Below are positions 1-8,266 of a stretch of DNA of 25,199 bases, one piece after another (position 1 is the stretch's first letter; each line of letters begins with the position of its first letter). The DNA is from Bacteroides sp. CAG:545. Its GTDB lineage: Bacteria > Bacteroidota > Bacteroidia > Bacteroidales > UBA932. Where the stretch lies: assembly GCA_000432515.1 (NCBI GenBank), contig HF995995.1, positions 12,376 to 37,574 of the forward strand. The letters are read 5' to 3'. Position numbers and translations under genes: made by a program. The notes beneath the pieces were generated by a model. That model did no database searches and was not told the origin of the DNA. It worked only from the letters and a program-made list of their open reading frames with translations.

Positions 1-2
1 TT

Positions 3-2240
3 ATTCCTGCTGAAGCCTATTCCAGGGTAAGGAAGTGTTTCGTGCTTCCTCCGGCGCAGATTCCATCTGCATCCGGCGCTGCTGACCCACGTTTTTTCCC
101 TATGCATGCACGGACAGACGCTTCCGGAGAAGTGTGCTTGGAACCGCTTGTCGGAATAGTGAAAATCAATGTGAAGGGTGCAGGAAGGCTGATGAGCGCA
201 TATCTGTCTGCTCCATCGCTGAGCGGCACATTCGGCTTTGACGGAGAAAGCCTTTCGGCTGACTCTTCATATCCTCTCTGCCCATTCACTGTGGTCAATG
301 CGGCAGGGAACGGTTCAGGGCTGGAAACATCCGGACTCTATGCCGCTGTTCCTCCGGGAAACTACTCTGACGGAATCACCGTAAGGGTGACTGACAATAA
401 TCATCATGTAGGCTATGCTTCAGTCGGAGCAAGAGAAATCAAGGCTGGAGATGTGGTCGAAGTGAATGTGGATTTCGCGGCGAGTGCAGATATCCTCTTT
501 GCTGAACATTTCGACAACTGTGCCTGGGGAGGAGACTGTCTTGAAGGGAAGGGAGGCTATGGCCCTTCATCCGGTACAACGACTGTGTGTGATGCCGCCT
601 GCACCGGAACGGAACCTGCATATTTTCCGAAAGAGCCCGGTGCTGCCGGAACTCCTTTCTTCGAGCTGACCGACTGGAACACAGCACCTTCCGTAAGTTC
701 ATCCCTGCAGGTGTCCAAGACTCTTCTTGCCAATATGGGCCTTTTGGACTGGTCCAAACTGTTCTATGTGAGGGCTTATCAGGGTTATATCGGCTGTGAT
801 CCGTCACTGTCTTATTCCAATCGCCCGATAGTGTTCTTCCCACCGATGAAGTTCCACCCGTCCAAGTGCGACGTGTCGCTGCGTTTCCGTGCGGAGAAGG
901 GCTGCGGGACGGATTTCGGAATGCAGGCGTTCCAGAGTGTCCTGGAATCTCTCACCGTGGACGGCAATCCGGTGGATGTGGACCTGTCCACAAGCAAAAT
1001 CGTCAGCCACGCTGCTTCCATGTTCCATCCGGTGGTGAATGTTCCGTCTGCCATGTTGTCTGACGGGGAGTGGCATACATTGACATTCCGTTATGCCGCA
1101 TTCGGCTCGGACGCCAACTTCAGAATCACTCCGACAATGGTGCGGAACGTGAAGAACTGCTTCTGGATAGACGATATTGTGGTCAGGGAAGTGTCTTGTG
1201 ACGGCAATGATTTCGTTAAGAACTGCAAGATGGTCTCTCCTGTCACGCAGAAGGGCAATCCGTCCGAAGATGTCTCAAACATCAGGCTGCAGCCTTCTTT
1301 CTGCACGTCCATCAAAAACTCCAGCATCTATTCAGTCTGCCCTTCGTTCGGCATGGACTGGATGTGCGGCGGCCTTCCGAGTGATGAGTCGCAGTGGAAA
1401 AGTCATGTGGCGGAAGCGCTCAGTTACCGTGAGACTTACGGGCCTGCGGCCAAGATATGGTGTTCCCATCTGCCTTACGGCACGAGGGTAGCCACACGTA
1501 ACAGAGACCTCTGCGTTCCGGACGAAGCGCTCCGCCGACAGAGCGTCGAATTCTTCAAGCGTGCCATTCGCGCAATCGCCCTAATGCGTCCTGCCAATGT
1601 CCTGGTTCATTGTAACCAGACTCTTCTTTTCAATGACGGGAGTTCGGTGGAGAGCCTGGTCAAATCCCTTGCCGAGATAGTTCCGGTGGCGGATTCCATC
1701 GGTGCACACCTGGTAGTTGAGAATATGGCTTACGGAGTGGGCGCAGATGCCCGGGAACTTTCGGATGCCATTGACAGGGCCAATGCTCTTGCGAAGCCGA
1801 AGCTCGACATCAGGATTTGTATGGATACAGGCCATGCCAACCTCTATCTGCATACCGTGACGGGCAAGGGAACAATCGTGGACTGGCTCAGAACTGCCGG
1901 AACTCGTGTGGGCCATCTCCATATAGCAGGCAACCGCGGAAAGGCCAATGTAGTAAGGCCGGACTCGATAACAGCATACGACGACCATCTTTTCCCGGGA
2001 TATGAAGGCTATATGTCCGGCATGTATGACCTGATCGGAAGGGACAAACTTTGGGGCGAGTTTTACAGGGTGCTCCTCAAGGACTGTCTTTACAGAGGGC
2101 CGTTCAACTATGAAGTGTCGTCCTATGACCCGTTCGCAACAGTTGCAGGTGATCCGAGATATGACCATATCTGTGCGGCTTGGACCGTATTGGACAACTA
2201 CGACAATTACATTTATCCTCAATATAGTAAACAGAAATGA
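3..2240 (+). CDS. Exported multidomain protein with C-terminal xylose-isomerase/AP-endonuclease-2-like TIM barrel (5' end missing)
   Basis: The frame is open from the window edge, so this is the last 745 residues of a longer protein; a GTG at 42 is an unlikely start because coding-like sequence precedes it. The segment to about nt 475 is beta-rich and resembles the repeated surface domains of Bacteroidota. Nt 480-1200 look like a jelly-roll/lectin-like sandwich, opening LFAEHFDN and ending FWIDDIVV. From about nt 1330 the protein reads as a sugar-isomerase-like TIM barrel (PF01261 type). Candidate metal ligands are Glu at nt 1719 (VENM), Asp at 1824 and His at 1833 (DTGH), His at 1920 (HLHIAGN) and Glu at 2112. 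The usual metal set is therefore present and the domain is probably active. Family members isomerise or epimerise sugars or cut abasic DNA; the substrate here cannot be told. The stop overlaps the next ATG (ATGA). Export is inferred from the sandwich domains and from the two downstream exported partners, since the signal peptide is outside the window. Confidence 0.8.
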   Translation: MPAEAYSRVRKCFVLPPAQIPSASGAADPRFFPMHARTDASGEVCLEPLVGIVKINVKGAGRLMSAYLSAPSLSGTFGFDGESLSADSSYPLCPFTVVNAAGNGSGLETSGLYAAVPPGNYSDGITVRVTDNNHHVGYASVGAREIKAGDVVEVNVDFAASADILFAEHFDNCAWGGDCLEGKGGYGPSSGTTTVCDAACTGTEPAYFPKEPGAAGTPFFELTDWNTAPSVSSSLQVSKTLLANMGLLDWSKLFYVRAYQGYIGCDPSLSYSNRPIVFFPPMKFHPSKCDVSLRFRAEKGCGTDFGMQAFQSVLESLTVDGNPVDVDLSTSKIVSHAASMFHPVVNVPSAMLSDGEWHTLTFRYAAFGSDANFRITPTMVRNVKNCFWIDDIVVREVSCDGNDFVKNCKMVSPVTQKGNPSEDVSNIRLQPSFCTSIKNSSIYSVCPSFGMDWMCGGLPSDESQWKSHVAEALSYRETYGPAAKIWCSHLPYGTRVATRNRDLCVPDEALRRQSVEFFKRAIRAIALMRPANVLVHCNQTLLFNDGSSVESLVKSLAEIVPVADSIGAHLVVENMAYGVGADARELSDAIDRANALAKPKLDIRICMDTGHANLYLHTVTGKGTIVDWLRTAGTRVGHLHIAGNRGKANVVRPDSITAYDDHLFPGYEGYMSGMYDLIGRDKLWGEFYRVLLKDCLYRGPFNYEVSSYDPFATVAGDPRYDHICAAWTVLDNYDNYIYPQYSKQK

Positions 2241-3865
2241 AACGGATAATTTTGGTTATCAGTATAATGGCATCCATAGTCGGATTGCCGGCCGGGGCCG
2301 GCGCTGAAGGCGTTGAAGCGCTGCGCAGGATGTGTGCTCCGGGAAGTACACTCGTGCTTGAGGGGCCTCTGACTGTTTCTGGAGTCGTGGTCAGCGACTG
2401 CCGCAGCAAGAATATGGAACTGAATCCCAATATCACTTATGCCAAGGTGGACCTTTCCCTGAGTGACAGGACGGCTTATATACAGTCACCTGACGGAAGC
2501 GCAGGCGTAAGGCTTGTATTCGACGATGCTTCTGCAAATACTCTCCATTTTGCGGACAAGGTCACGCTTGATCTGGCAGGTTGTCTGCTCGAGCATGAAG
2601 TGAATCCGGACAGGGTGACCGTGCGCCATCTTGGAAGTACATCAGTCCTGGAGCGCTCGCCAGGAGGTGATGTGCAGGCAAAGGAAAAATCTGTCAGAGA
2701 ACTGACGGATTCGGACATTTATACGTTCGTCACATTGACCGGTATGGAAATGGTGTTCAAAGATGGCTGTTACACAGATATTTATGAACCTTACGGTCAA
2801 TATGTGGAGTCCATCCATCATGATTATTATGATGTGAACGGGAGGATGGACGGATGGGCCTCACTGCTCCGTAACCAGCAGGGACAGACCATCTACATGC
2901 TGGTGAACACTTCCTGCCCGTGGAGAAGAACAGGGAAACCTCTCGTAAGGGGAACTGGTACCGTAAGCGGAATCATAGTACATACACCTATGCGCCGCTA
3001 TGGCGGAAATATGGGGCGTTACAGCATACGTCCGTTGGATGAGAGCGGACTCGGTTTCAGCAAAAAAGGAAAATCTGTTTGGAAAACCCTTTCCGGCTGG
3101 TGCCTTGACGGAAGCAACGGGCAGGTCCTCGAGTTCGAGATGTTAGGAGAACAGACAGGCGTCTGGAAGGACGGACGTAAAGGCGACCGCCTGGTTTCTG
3201 ACCGCGGCAGGGCAAAGGCCTTCTTCTGGACCGACAGTGATTCGTTCATCCACATTGACTCGGATGTCAATGCCCTCGACGGGCAGGGAAAAGGATATGC
3301 CATCAACGGCGCCATCTTCTTCAAAGGTCCTTCGTGGAAGTGGTTTGATTTTGCTCCGGACGGTTCAGCCGAAGGAAAATCCTTCTTTGTGGAGGTTGAT
3401 GCCACCAAGGCACAGGGCGAGGAGATGACACTGAACTTCGCCTGGTATGCCGGAACTCAGGACGGGAACGATGACTGGGGCTATCCTGCCCAGTGGAAAG
3501 TCATGTACAGAATTGACGGAGGAGCGTGGAAACTCATTCGGGAGACAGCTACAGGTGCAGAATCCATATTCTTGAGGTCGCTCCCGTGGTGGGACAAGCA
3601 GATCTGGCTCGGCAACGGGACAACGCCGTATCTCAAGACCAGTTACGACTGTGGTCTGGGCTCTCAGCAGAGAAGCTATTCGGTTCCTGCCGAGGCATTC
3701 GGTCATAAAGTGACCTTCAGGATTACACCTGCCTCCAATCTCCGGTCACTGATCAGGTCAAATCCTGCTGATGACTGCATATTGGAGACAAACCGTATAA
3801 AAAACAGGGACGACGGTCTGAGAACCCTAGTGCGTTTTGGAGATATATTTATAGATTACAGATAG
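2237..3865 (+). CDS. Exported DUF5689-type protein with C-terminal beta-sandwich
   Basis: 542 residues beginning with a signal peptide (MKRIILVISI, cleavage probably near residue 23). Residues about 35-270 match the DUF5689 pattern: VSGVVVSD, then TAYIQSPDGSAGVRLVFD, then VRELTDSDIYTFVTLTGMEMVF, closing with IRPLDESGL. This is an OB-fold-like domain of Bacteroidota secreted proteins whose ligand is not known. The C-terminal part (about 285-542) is rich in Trp and Tyr and ends in a sandwich-like segment, VTFRITP then FGDIFIDYR. That segment resembles the end of the middle domain of the preceding protein (NFRITP then FWIDDIVV). The ATG overlaps the upstream stop by 4 bp, so translation is probably coupled, and the next gene starts 1 bp after this stop. 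No catalytic motif was seen; a binding or scaffold role beside the two enzymes is inference. Confidence 0.75.
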   Translation: MKRIILVISIMASIVGLPAGAGAEGVEALRRMCAPGSTLVLEGPLTVSGVVVSDCRSKNMELNPNITYAKVDLSLSDRTAYIQSPDGSAGVRLVFDDASANTLHFADKVTLDLAGCLLEHEVNPDRVTVRHLGSTSVLERSPGGDVQAKEKSVRELTDSDIYTFVTLTGMEMVFKDGCYTDIYEPYGQYVESIHHDYYDVNGRMDGWASLLRNQQGQTIYMLVNTSCPWRRTGKPLVRGTGTVSGIIVHTPMRRYGGNMGRYSIRPLDESGLGFSKKGKSVWKTLSGWCLDGSNGQVLEFEMLGEQTGVWKDGRKGDRLVSDRGRAKAFFWTDSDSFIHIDSDVNALDGQGKGYAINGAIFFKGPSWKWFDFAPDGSAEGKSFFVEVDATKAQGEEMTLNFAWYAGTQDGNDDWGYPAQWKVMYRIDGGAWKLIRETATGAESIFLRSLPWWDKQIWLGNGTTPYLKTSYDCGLGSQQRSYSVPAEAFGHKVTFRITPASNLRSLIRSNPADDCILETNRIKNRDDGLRTLVRFGDIFIDYR

Positions 3866-3866
3866 T

Positions 3867-5060
3867 ATGAAAAAGCTGATTATCATTGTTTTAACTATAC
3901 TTTGCGTAACATTTGCCATCGATGCTAAGCATTGGAAACCTCAGCCTACCGAGGAAGTCTATGCGGGAATGATTGCAAAGGCGAGGGAATTTGCCGAGTT
4001 CGCCAAGGGGACGCCGGCAGGGGAGATTGTGGAGAAATTCCTCTACAAGGTCGAGCCGGCTCATCTGGACAATCCTTACAGATGGATAGGCGATACCTAT
4101 GCGCTCGTGAAAAATCTCGAAAAACTGCAAGGCCCGGTTGTGGATAAAGGAGAATCCGATTTCGCCTCCATGCTCCGCCGCTACACGCTCATGATGGTGG
4201 ACTTTCCGCTTCATGTCAATGACAAGAATCCTTCCATGAATCCAGTCGAGAAACAGGAATACCTGATATCGAGGAACCGATACCTGGAAGGAAGCTGCAG
4301 GCAGGCCATCAAATGGCTGAAAAGCGTATCTCCGGCAAAAGGCGAACTTGCTGTCTATAAGGTCTATAACATGGGCTACATTTTCAAGACCAGCGAAAGG
4401 GCCTTCGGAATCGACATACGCTGGTGGGGAAGCAGGTCGGATGCGAAGAAACTTGCCAAAATGCTTGATGTCCTGTTCGTTACCCATCCGCATGGTGACC
4501 ACTATACCAATGATATGCTCGAAAGCATGATAGAATGCGGAAAGACAATCGTCCTTACGAAGGATCTGCTTCCGAAGACAGAGTCCCCGTCCAAGATTAT
4601 CCTTTGGGAGGACAGGACCGAGCCTCTGGATATCGAAGGCATAAAGGTCAGGTGTTTTGCCGGAAACCAGGGCAAGAATATTCCTTGTGATGTATTCCAT
4701 CTCCAGTTTGACGGATGGACACTTGTCCATAATGGGGACAACAGCGACCGTGCCCGAGACAGGCGCATCTCGGAACTGGAGGCGCCTGATATACTGATAG
4801 CCGCAACATGGAATCATTTCCAGGTGATTATGGAGGCGGCTCAGACTGCCCGGGGAGCAGCGGACAAGCCTATGTTGTTCCTCCCTGCCCATGAGAACGA
4901 AGTCGGCCATACTATAGACCATCGGGAATCCTATTGGGAAGCTTTTACTATGGAAAGCCGCTTCGCCAGTCCGACATTCGACTATATGCCGTATATGCTT
5001 ATGGATGTAGGTGAAAATGTGGTGGTTTCCAAGGAGTTCATTGCCAGGCACAAAAAATAG
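3867..5060 (+). CDS. Secreted metallo-beta-lactamase-fold metal-dependent hydrolase
   Basis: 397 residues with an N-terminal signal peptide (MKKLIIIVLTILCVTFAIDA). The metallo-beta-lactamase signature THPHGDHY puts His207, His209, Asp211 and His212 in the HxHxDH metal-binding arrangement. Later candidate ligands are in LVHNGDNSD and LPAHENEVGH. Members of this superfamily hydrolyse esters, lactams, lactones, phosphodiesters or thioesters with one or two metal ions, so the fold alone does not reveal the substrate. Residues 21-165 form a long alpha-helical-looking extension before the MBL core, which is unusual for a minimal MBL hydrolase (about 200-250 residues). It sits 1 bp after the DUF5689 gene and is the last gene of the three-gene unit; the next gene has its own promoter. 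Confidence is high for fold and export, low for reaction. Confidence 0.85.
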   Translation: MKKLIIIVLTILCVTFAIDAKHWKPQPTEEVYAGMIAKAREFAEFAKGTPAGEIVEKFLYKVEPAHLDNPYRWIGDTYALVKNLEKLQGPVVDKGESDFASMLRRYTLMMVDFPLHVNDKNPSMNPVEKQEYLISRNRYLEGSCRQAIKWLKSVSPAKGELAVYKVYNMGYIFKTSERAFGIDIRWWGSRSDAKKLAKMLDVLFVTHPHGDHYTNDMLESMIECGKTIVLTKDLLPKTESPSKIILWEDRTEPLDIEGIKVRCFAGNQGKNIPCDVFHLQFDGWTLVHNGDNSDRARDRRISELEAPDILIAATWNHFQVIMEAAQTARGAADKPMLFLPAHENEVGHTIDHRESYWEAFTMESRFASPTFDYMPYMLMDVGENVVVSKEFIARHKK

Positions 5061-5074
5061 ATTCTCCCCACATA

Positions 5075-5106
5075 TTTCGGAATTGGCGGGATAATTGCTA
5101 TATTTG
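5075..5106 (+). promoter_or_regulatory. Bacteroidota-type promoter for the M23 peptidase pair
   Basis: TATATTTG at 5099-5106 matches the TAnnTTTG -7 element exactly. TTTC at 5075-5078, 20 nt upstream, is one base from the TTTG -33 element. The start codon of the peptidase lies at 5113, only 6 nt after the -7 box, so the transcript would have almost no leader. The region is AT-rich compared with its neighbours. Confidence 0.6.
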
Positions 5107-5112
5107 CGGAAT

Positions 5113-6144
5113 ATGTCGGCATTTAAGAAATACAGATTGAATCCGGAGACGCTGCTGTACGAGATCGAGAAGGTTTCGGCACGCTCCAGAATACTGAAAG
5201 CGGTGATGCTTGTTTCGGCAAGTTTCGCCCTTTCTGTCGTATATCTGTGGCTCTTTACGTCGGTTCTCGGCCTGAAACTGCCTAAGACAGTGCTGCTTGA
5301 GCGTGCCAATGCCAAGTGGATTTCCAAGATGGAACTTATGAACAGGCAGCTCAATGCCTATGACCAGACACTCAACGGCCTTGAGAACCGTGATGACGAA
5401 ATCTACAGGAATATCTTCGGTATGAACGAGATTCCTGACGAGGTGCGTAACGCCGGATTCGGCGGCGTGAACAGATACGCGTTCCTCGATGTCCTTCCTG
5501 AGAATTCCATATTGAAACGCACCACCATACGCCTGGATGTGTTGACCAAGAAATCGTATGTCCAGAGCAAGTCGTTCGATGATGTGGAGGCATTGTCCAA
5601 GAGGGCAGGCGAAATGGCATCGTGCATACCGGCGGTCATGCCTATACTCCCGGACCGTTCCAAGTACCGTCTTTCCAGCTCTTTCGGCTATCGTTCAGAC
5701 CCTATATCGGGTAAGACCAGGATGCATACGGGATTCGATTTTGCCTGCAAGCCGGGGAATCCGGTCTATGCCACCGGTGACGGGACTGTGATGACAGTAT
5801 CGTTCGATCTGTTCAATTACGGAAACTCGGTGGTGATAGACCACGGCTTCGGATACAAGACCAGATATGCCCATCTGAAGACAGTCTTCGTCACGGAAGG
5901 CATGAAGCTCAAGAGAGGCGAGTGCCTGGGAGAGAGCGGCAATACCGGCAAGTCCACAGGTCCGCATCTGCATTATGAAGTGATGTACAAGGGCAATTAC
6001 GTGAATCCTGTGAACTATTTCGACCTCGATATGCCTGTAAACGAATATGCCGATATGGTGCATAAAGTTTCAGAGGAATCTGACAATATCATGGGCCGTG
6101 ACATTCCGAAAATCAGGCCGAGGAGACGGGAGGACGGCAGATGA
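5113..6144 (+). CDS. Membrane-anchored M23 family metallopeptidase (first of tandem pair)
   Basis: 343 residues from ATG 5113; an upstream in-frame TTG at 5095 would lie in the promoter, so I reject it. There is one transmembrane segment (about 28-48), then a periplasmic coiled-coil-like stretch holding RDDEIYRNIFGM (about 93-104). A C-terminal LytM/M23 domain covers about 190-310. By comparison with LytM, the zinc ligands would be His205, Asp209 and His287 and the catalytic histidines His254 and His285 (motifs MHTGFD, RYAH, HLHYE); all are present, so it should be active. M23 enzymes cut peptide bridges in peptidoglycan. The downstream paralogue starts inside this stop codon (ATGA), suggesting coupled synthesis and perhaps a working pair. 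Confidence 0.92.
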   Translation: MSAFKKYRLNPETLLYEIEKVSARSRILKAVMLVSASFALSVVYLWLFTSVLGLKLPKTVLLERANAKWISKMELMNRQLNAYDQTLNGLENRDDEIYRNIFGMNEIPDEVRNAGFGGVNRYAFLDVLPENSILKRTTIRLDVLTKKSYVQSKSFDDVEALSKRAGEMASCIPAVMPILPDRSKYRLSSSFGYRSDPISGKTRMHTGFDFACKPGNPVYATGDGTVMTVSFDLFNYGNSVVIDHGFGYKTRYAHLKTVFVTEGMKLKRGECLGESGNTGKSTGPHLHYEVMYKGNYVNPVNYFDLDMPVNEYADMVHKVSEESDNIMGRDIPKIRPRRREDGR

Positions 6145-7085
6145 ACAAATATGTGCTCGACAAGGACTTCAATCTGAAGAAAGTCACCCGTTCGGTATGG
6201 GGCATTCTGTGGACCTGCCTGAAATGGATAGTCGCGACCGTATCTCTTGCTGCATTCTCATATCTGATTTTTTCATTTGTGCTCAATACCGAAGAGGAAA
6301 AACGGCTGAAACAGGAAAACAGGATGTACGAGAAACTGTATCCTGAAATGCAGAAGAAGGAACGTCTCGTGTCCGAAGTCATAAAGGACCTGCAGGCAAG
6401 GGACGAGGAAATCTACAAACGCATCTTCAATATGCAGGCCCCGTCAGCGGACCCTCAGAATTCCGATCTCTTCGTGTTCGCAAGCGACTCCGTAGGGGAT
6501 AAGGATATAGTGGAATATGCCGAAAGGAAAGCCTCTGCATTGACCGGAATGGTGGACAGCATCGACAACAACTTCAAGCAGATCTTCTCTGCGGCAAAGG
6601 GTGGCGCCCGCGCTTTTCCGCCGATGCGGGTTCCGATAGACGGGCTGAAGTTCGCGCAGGTCGGGGCTTCGGTCGGGATGAAGATGAATCCTTTCTACAA
6701 GGTTATGACAATGCACGAGGGCATTGACCTGATTGCGGGGCAGGGGACTCCGGTCCTGGCGTCTTGTGACGGCGTGGTTTCGCTGGTGAAGCGTTCTAAG
6801 AAGGGACTTGGCAATGTGGTGGAGATTACCCATGCGAACGGCTATATGACCAGATATGCCCATCTTGCGGATATTACCGTGAGGGAAGGGGAAAAGGTGC
6901 AGGCGGGAAGGCGTATCGCCAATGTAGGGATTACCGGAAATTCGTTCGCGCCGCATCTGCACTATGAAGTGCGCCGCGACAGTCTGCTCCTGAATCCAGT
7001 GAATTTCTTCTTCGCGTCGTTCAGCCCGGAAGACTATATGAAGGTGGCTTATATGGCAGCCTCGACCGGTCAGAGCATGGATTGA
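6141..7085 (+). CDS. Membrane-anchored M23 family metallopeptidase (second of tandem pair)
   Basis: 314 residues, a shorter paralogue of the upstream peptidase with the same plan. A transmembrane segment lies at about 26-48 and a coiled coil at about 50-85. RDEEIYKRIFNM (about 87-98) corresponds to the same motif in the first protein. The M23 domain has His192 and Asp196 (MHEGIDL), His241 (YAHL), and His272 and His274 (PHLHYE), so the metal and catalytic residues are intact. The FGYRSDP loop of the first protein reads VGMKMNP here, a small change beside the active site. The ATG overlaps the upstream stop by 4 bp. A role in cell-wall hydrolysis is well founded; division of labour between the two copies is inference. 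Confidence 0.92.
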   Translation: MNKYVLDKDFNLKKVTRSVWGILWTCLKWIVATVSLAAFSYLIFSFVLNTEEEKRLKQENRMYEKLYPEMQKKERLVSEVIKDLQARDEEIYKRIFNMQAPSADPQNSDLFVFASDSVGDKDIVEYAERKASALTGMVDSIDNNFKQIFSAAKGGARAFPPMRVPIDGLKFAQVGASVGMKMNPFYKVMTMHEGIDLIAGQGTPVLASCDGVVSLVKRSKKGLGNVVEITHANGYMTRYAHLADITVREGEKVQAGRRIANVGITGNSFAPHLHYEVRRDSLLLNPVNFFFASFSPEDYMKVAYMAASTGQSMD

Positions 7086-7105
7086 CTTGGATAACTCTCT
7101 CAGAT

Positions 7106-7423
7106 ATGGAAAAGTTGTATTACACTATTGGTGAAGCTGCGGAGGTGATCGGCGAAAGCGTTTCGCTGGTCCGTTACTGGTCTGACAATTTCAGCCGTTT
7201 TCTGAAGCCTCACAGAAATGCCAAGGGCAACAGACTCTACACAGCCGATGACATCGAAGTCCTGAAACAGATATATCATCTGGTGAAGGTGAACGGGATG
7301 ACACTTTCCGGCGCCTCCAAGAAGATGCTCGAGGACAGGAAAAGTGTGGAAAGCCGTGTCAAGGCGGTGGACAGCCTGAAAGCCATCAGGCAGCAATTGG
7401 TGGAAATACGAAAAACCCTGTAG
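7106..7423 (+). CDS. MerR-family transcriptional regulator (short)
   Basis: 105 residues from ATG 7106; an in-frame TTG at 7082 inside the previous stop region is unlikely as the start. The N-terminal part is a MerR winged helix-turn-helix: YYTIGEAAEVIGESVSLVRYW, then the wing with KGNRLYTADDIEVL. It is followed by a helical segment that probably forms the dimer coiled coil. There is no cysteine and no C-terminal effector domain, so metal sensing is unlikely. It lies 20 bp after the M23 pair and 3 bp before the Nif3-like gene, so it is probably co-transcribed with them. Its targets cannot be read from the sequence. Confidence 0.88.
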   Translation: MEKLYYTIGEAAEVIGESVSLVRYWSDNFSRFLKPHRNAKGNRLYTADDIEVLKQIYHLVKVNGMTLSGASKKMLEDRKSVESRVKAVDSLKAIRQQLVEIRKTL

Positions 7424-7426
7424 TTT

Positions 7427-8209
7427 ATGAAAGTAGGTGAAATCATTTCAGCGATAGAAGAGTTCGCGCCGCTGTCAATCCAGGAGAAATGGGACAACAG
7501 CGGACTGATTATCGGCTCGCCGAACCAGGAAGTGCACAAGCTGCTTATCGGTTTTGACTGCACGCCGGAACTTGTGGATGAGGCAGTCGCATCCGGCGCG
7601 GACATGATATTGACCCATCATCCCCTGATATTCGGCGGTCTCAAGAAGATCTCTCCGGAGGACCCTGTGGGGCTGACAGTGATGAAAGCCGTATCTGCTG
7701 GCATTGCCGTCTATGCGGCGCATACCACAGCCGATAAGGTGCTTGCGGGGGTAAGCGGGGCGATGGCTTCGCGCTTGGGACTGGTCAATGTCTCGATCCT
7801 CGAAAGCGAGGGGGACGGAAGCACGGGGCTCGGAGCCGTGGGAGATTTGCCGAAGCCGCTTTCCGCTGAGGAAGCCGTGGCTCTGGTGAAGGAAAAGTTC
7901 TCGCTCAAGGCCGCAAGATGTTCCAGACTTGTCAATGTTCCAGTATCCCGGATTGCCATGTGCGGGGGCAGCGGTTCCTCGCTGATCAGTGAGGCGATGG
8001 CAAGCGGCGCCCAGCTTTATCTCAGCGGAGATATCTCGTACCACCATTTTTTCGTGCCTGACGGGTTTATGGTGATGGATATCGGACATTTCGAGAGTGA
8101 AGTGGATATAGTCGATATTTTATTTTCCTTCTTAACGAAAAAATTTCCTAACTTTGCATTTCTTAGGAGTGTCAGGCTTGCGGAGAGCAATCCTGTGCAC
8201 TATTTATAA
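7427..8209 (+). CDS. Nif3-like dinuclear metal-centre hexameric protein (NIF3/YbgI family)
   Basis: 260 residues. Family hallmarks are present: WDNSGLIIG near the N-terminus, LTHHPLIFGGLKKI with His64 and His65 as metal ligands, AAHTTAD with His99 and Asp103, and the C-terminal DIGHFESE providing His and Glu. Members form hexameric toroids with a two-metal site. They are often annotated as GTP cyclohydrolase I type 2, but the cellular reaction is not settled. At 260 residues it is close to E. coli YbgI and lacks the PII-like insertion that makes many Gram-positive and Bacteroidota members about 360-370 residues long. Its last 100 bp are AT-rich and carry the promoter for the next gene. Confidence 0.9.
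   Translation: MKVGEIISAIEEFAPLSIQEKWDNSGLIIGSPNQEVHKLLIGFDCTPELVDEAVASGADMILTHHPLIFGGLKKISPEDPVGLTVMKAVSAGIAVYAAHTTADKVLAGVSGAMASRLGLVNVSILESEGDGSTGLGAVGDLPKPLSAEEAVALVKEKFSLKAARCSRLVNVPVSRIAMCGGSGSSLISEAMASGAQLYLSGDISYHHFFVPDGFMVMDIGHFESEVDIVDILFSFLTKKFPNFAFLRSVRLAESNPVHYL
8123..8156 (+). promoter_or_regulatory. Bacteroidota-type promoter inside the end of the Nif3-like gene
   Basis: TAACTTTG at 8149-8156 fits the TAnnTTTG -7 consensus and is followed by CA, as is common. TTTC at 8124-8127, 21 nt upstream, is a near match to the -33 TTTG. Local base composition (8105-8165) is much more AT-rich than the surrounding coding sequence. Predicted start of transcription is around 8161-8163, giving a leader of about 120 nt before the zinc-ribbon gene. 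Confidence 0.55.
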
Positions 8210-8266
8210 TATGACGGTAAGCCGTGCTGCGTTTGCAAGCGGGTGATGCAGAAGAAGTTAAGTAAA

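Noticed and set aside
1581..2222. 213-codon minus-strand frame opposite the TIM-barrel domain
   Set aside because: The + frame has ordered metal-binding motifs; the antisense frame looks random and has no promoter or RBS.
3891..5354. 487-codon open frame on the minus strand opposite the MBL hydrolase
   Set aside because: The + strand frame has a signal peptide and clear MBL motifs. The antisense frame has no recognisable domain and spans a promoter and two genes, so it is a by-product of codon use.
8211..8246. 11-codon leader peptide frame before the zinc-ribbon gene
   Set aside because: Too short to support, no regulatory codon run and no conserved structure seen.
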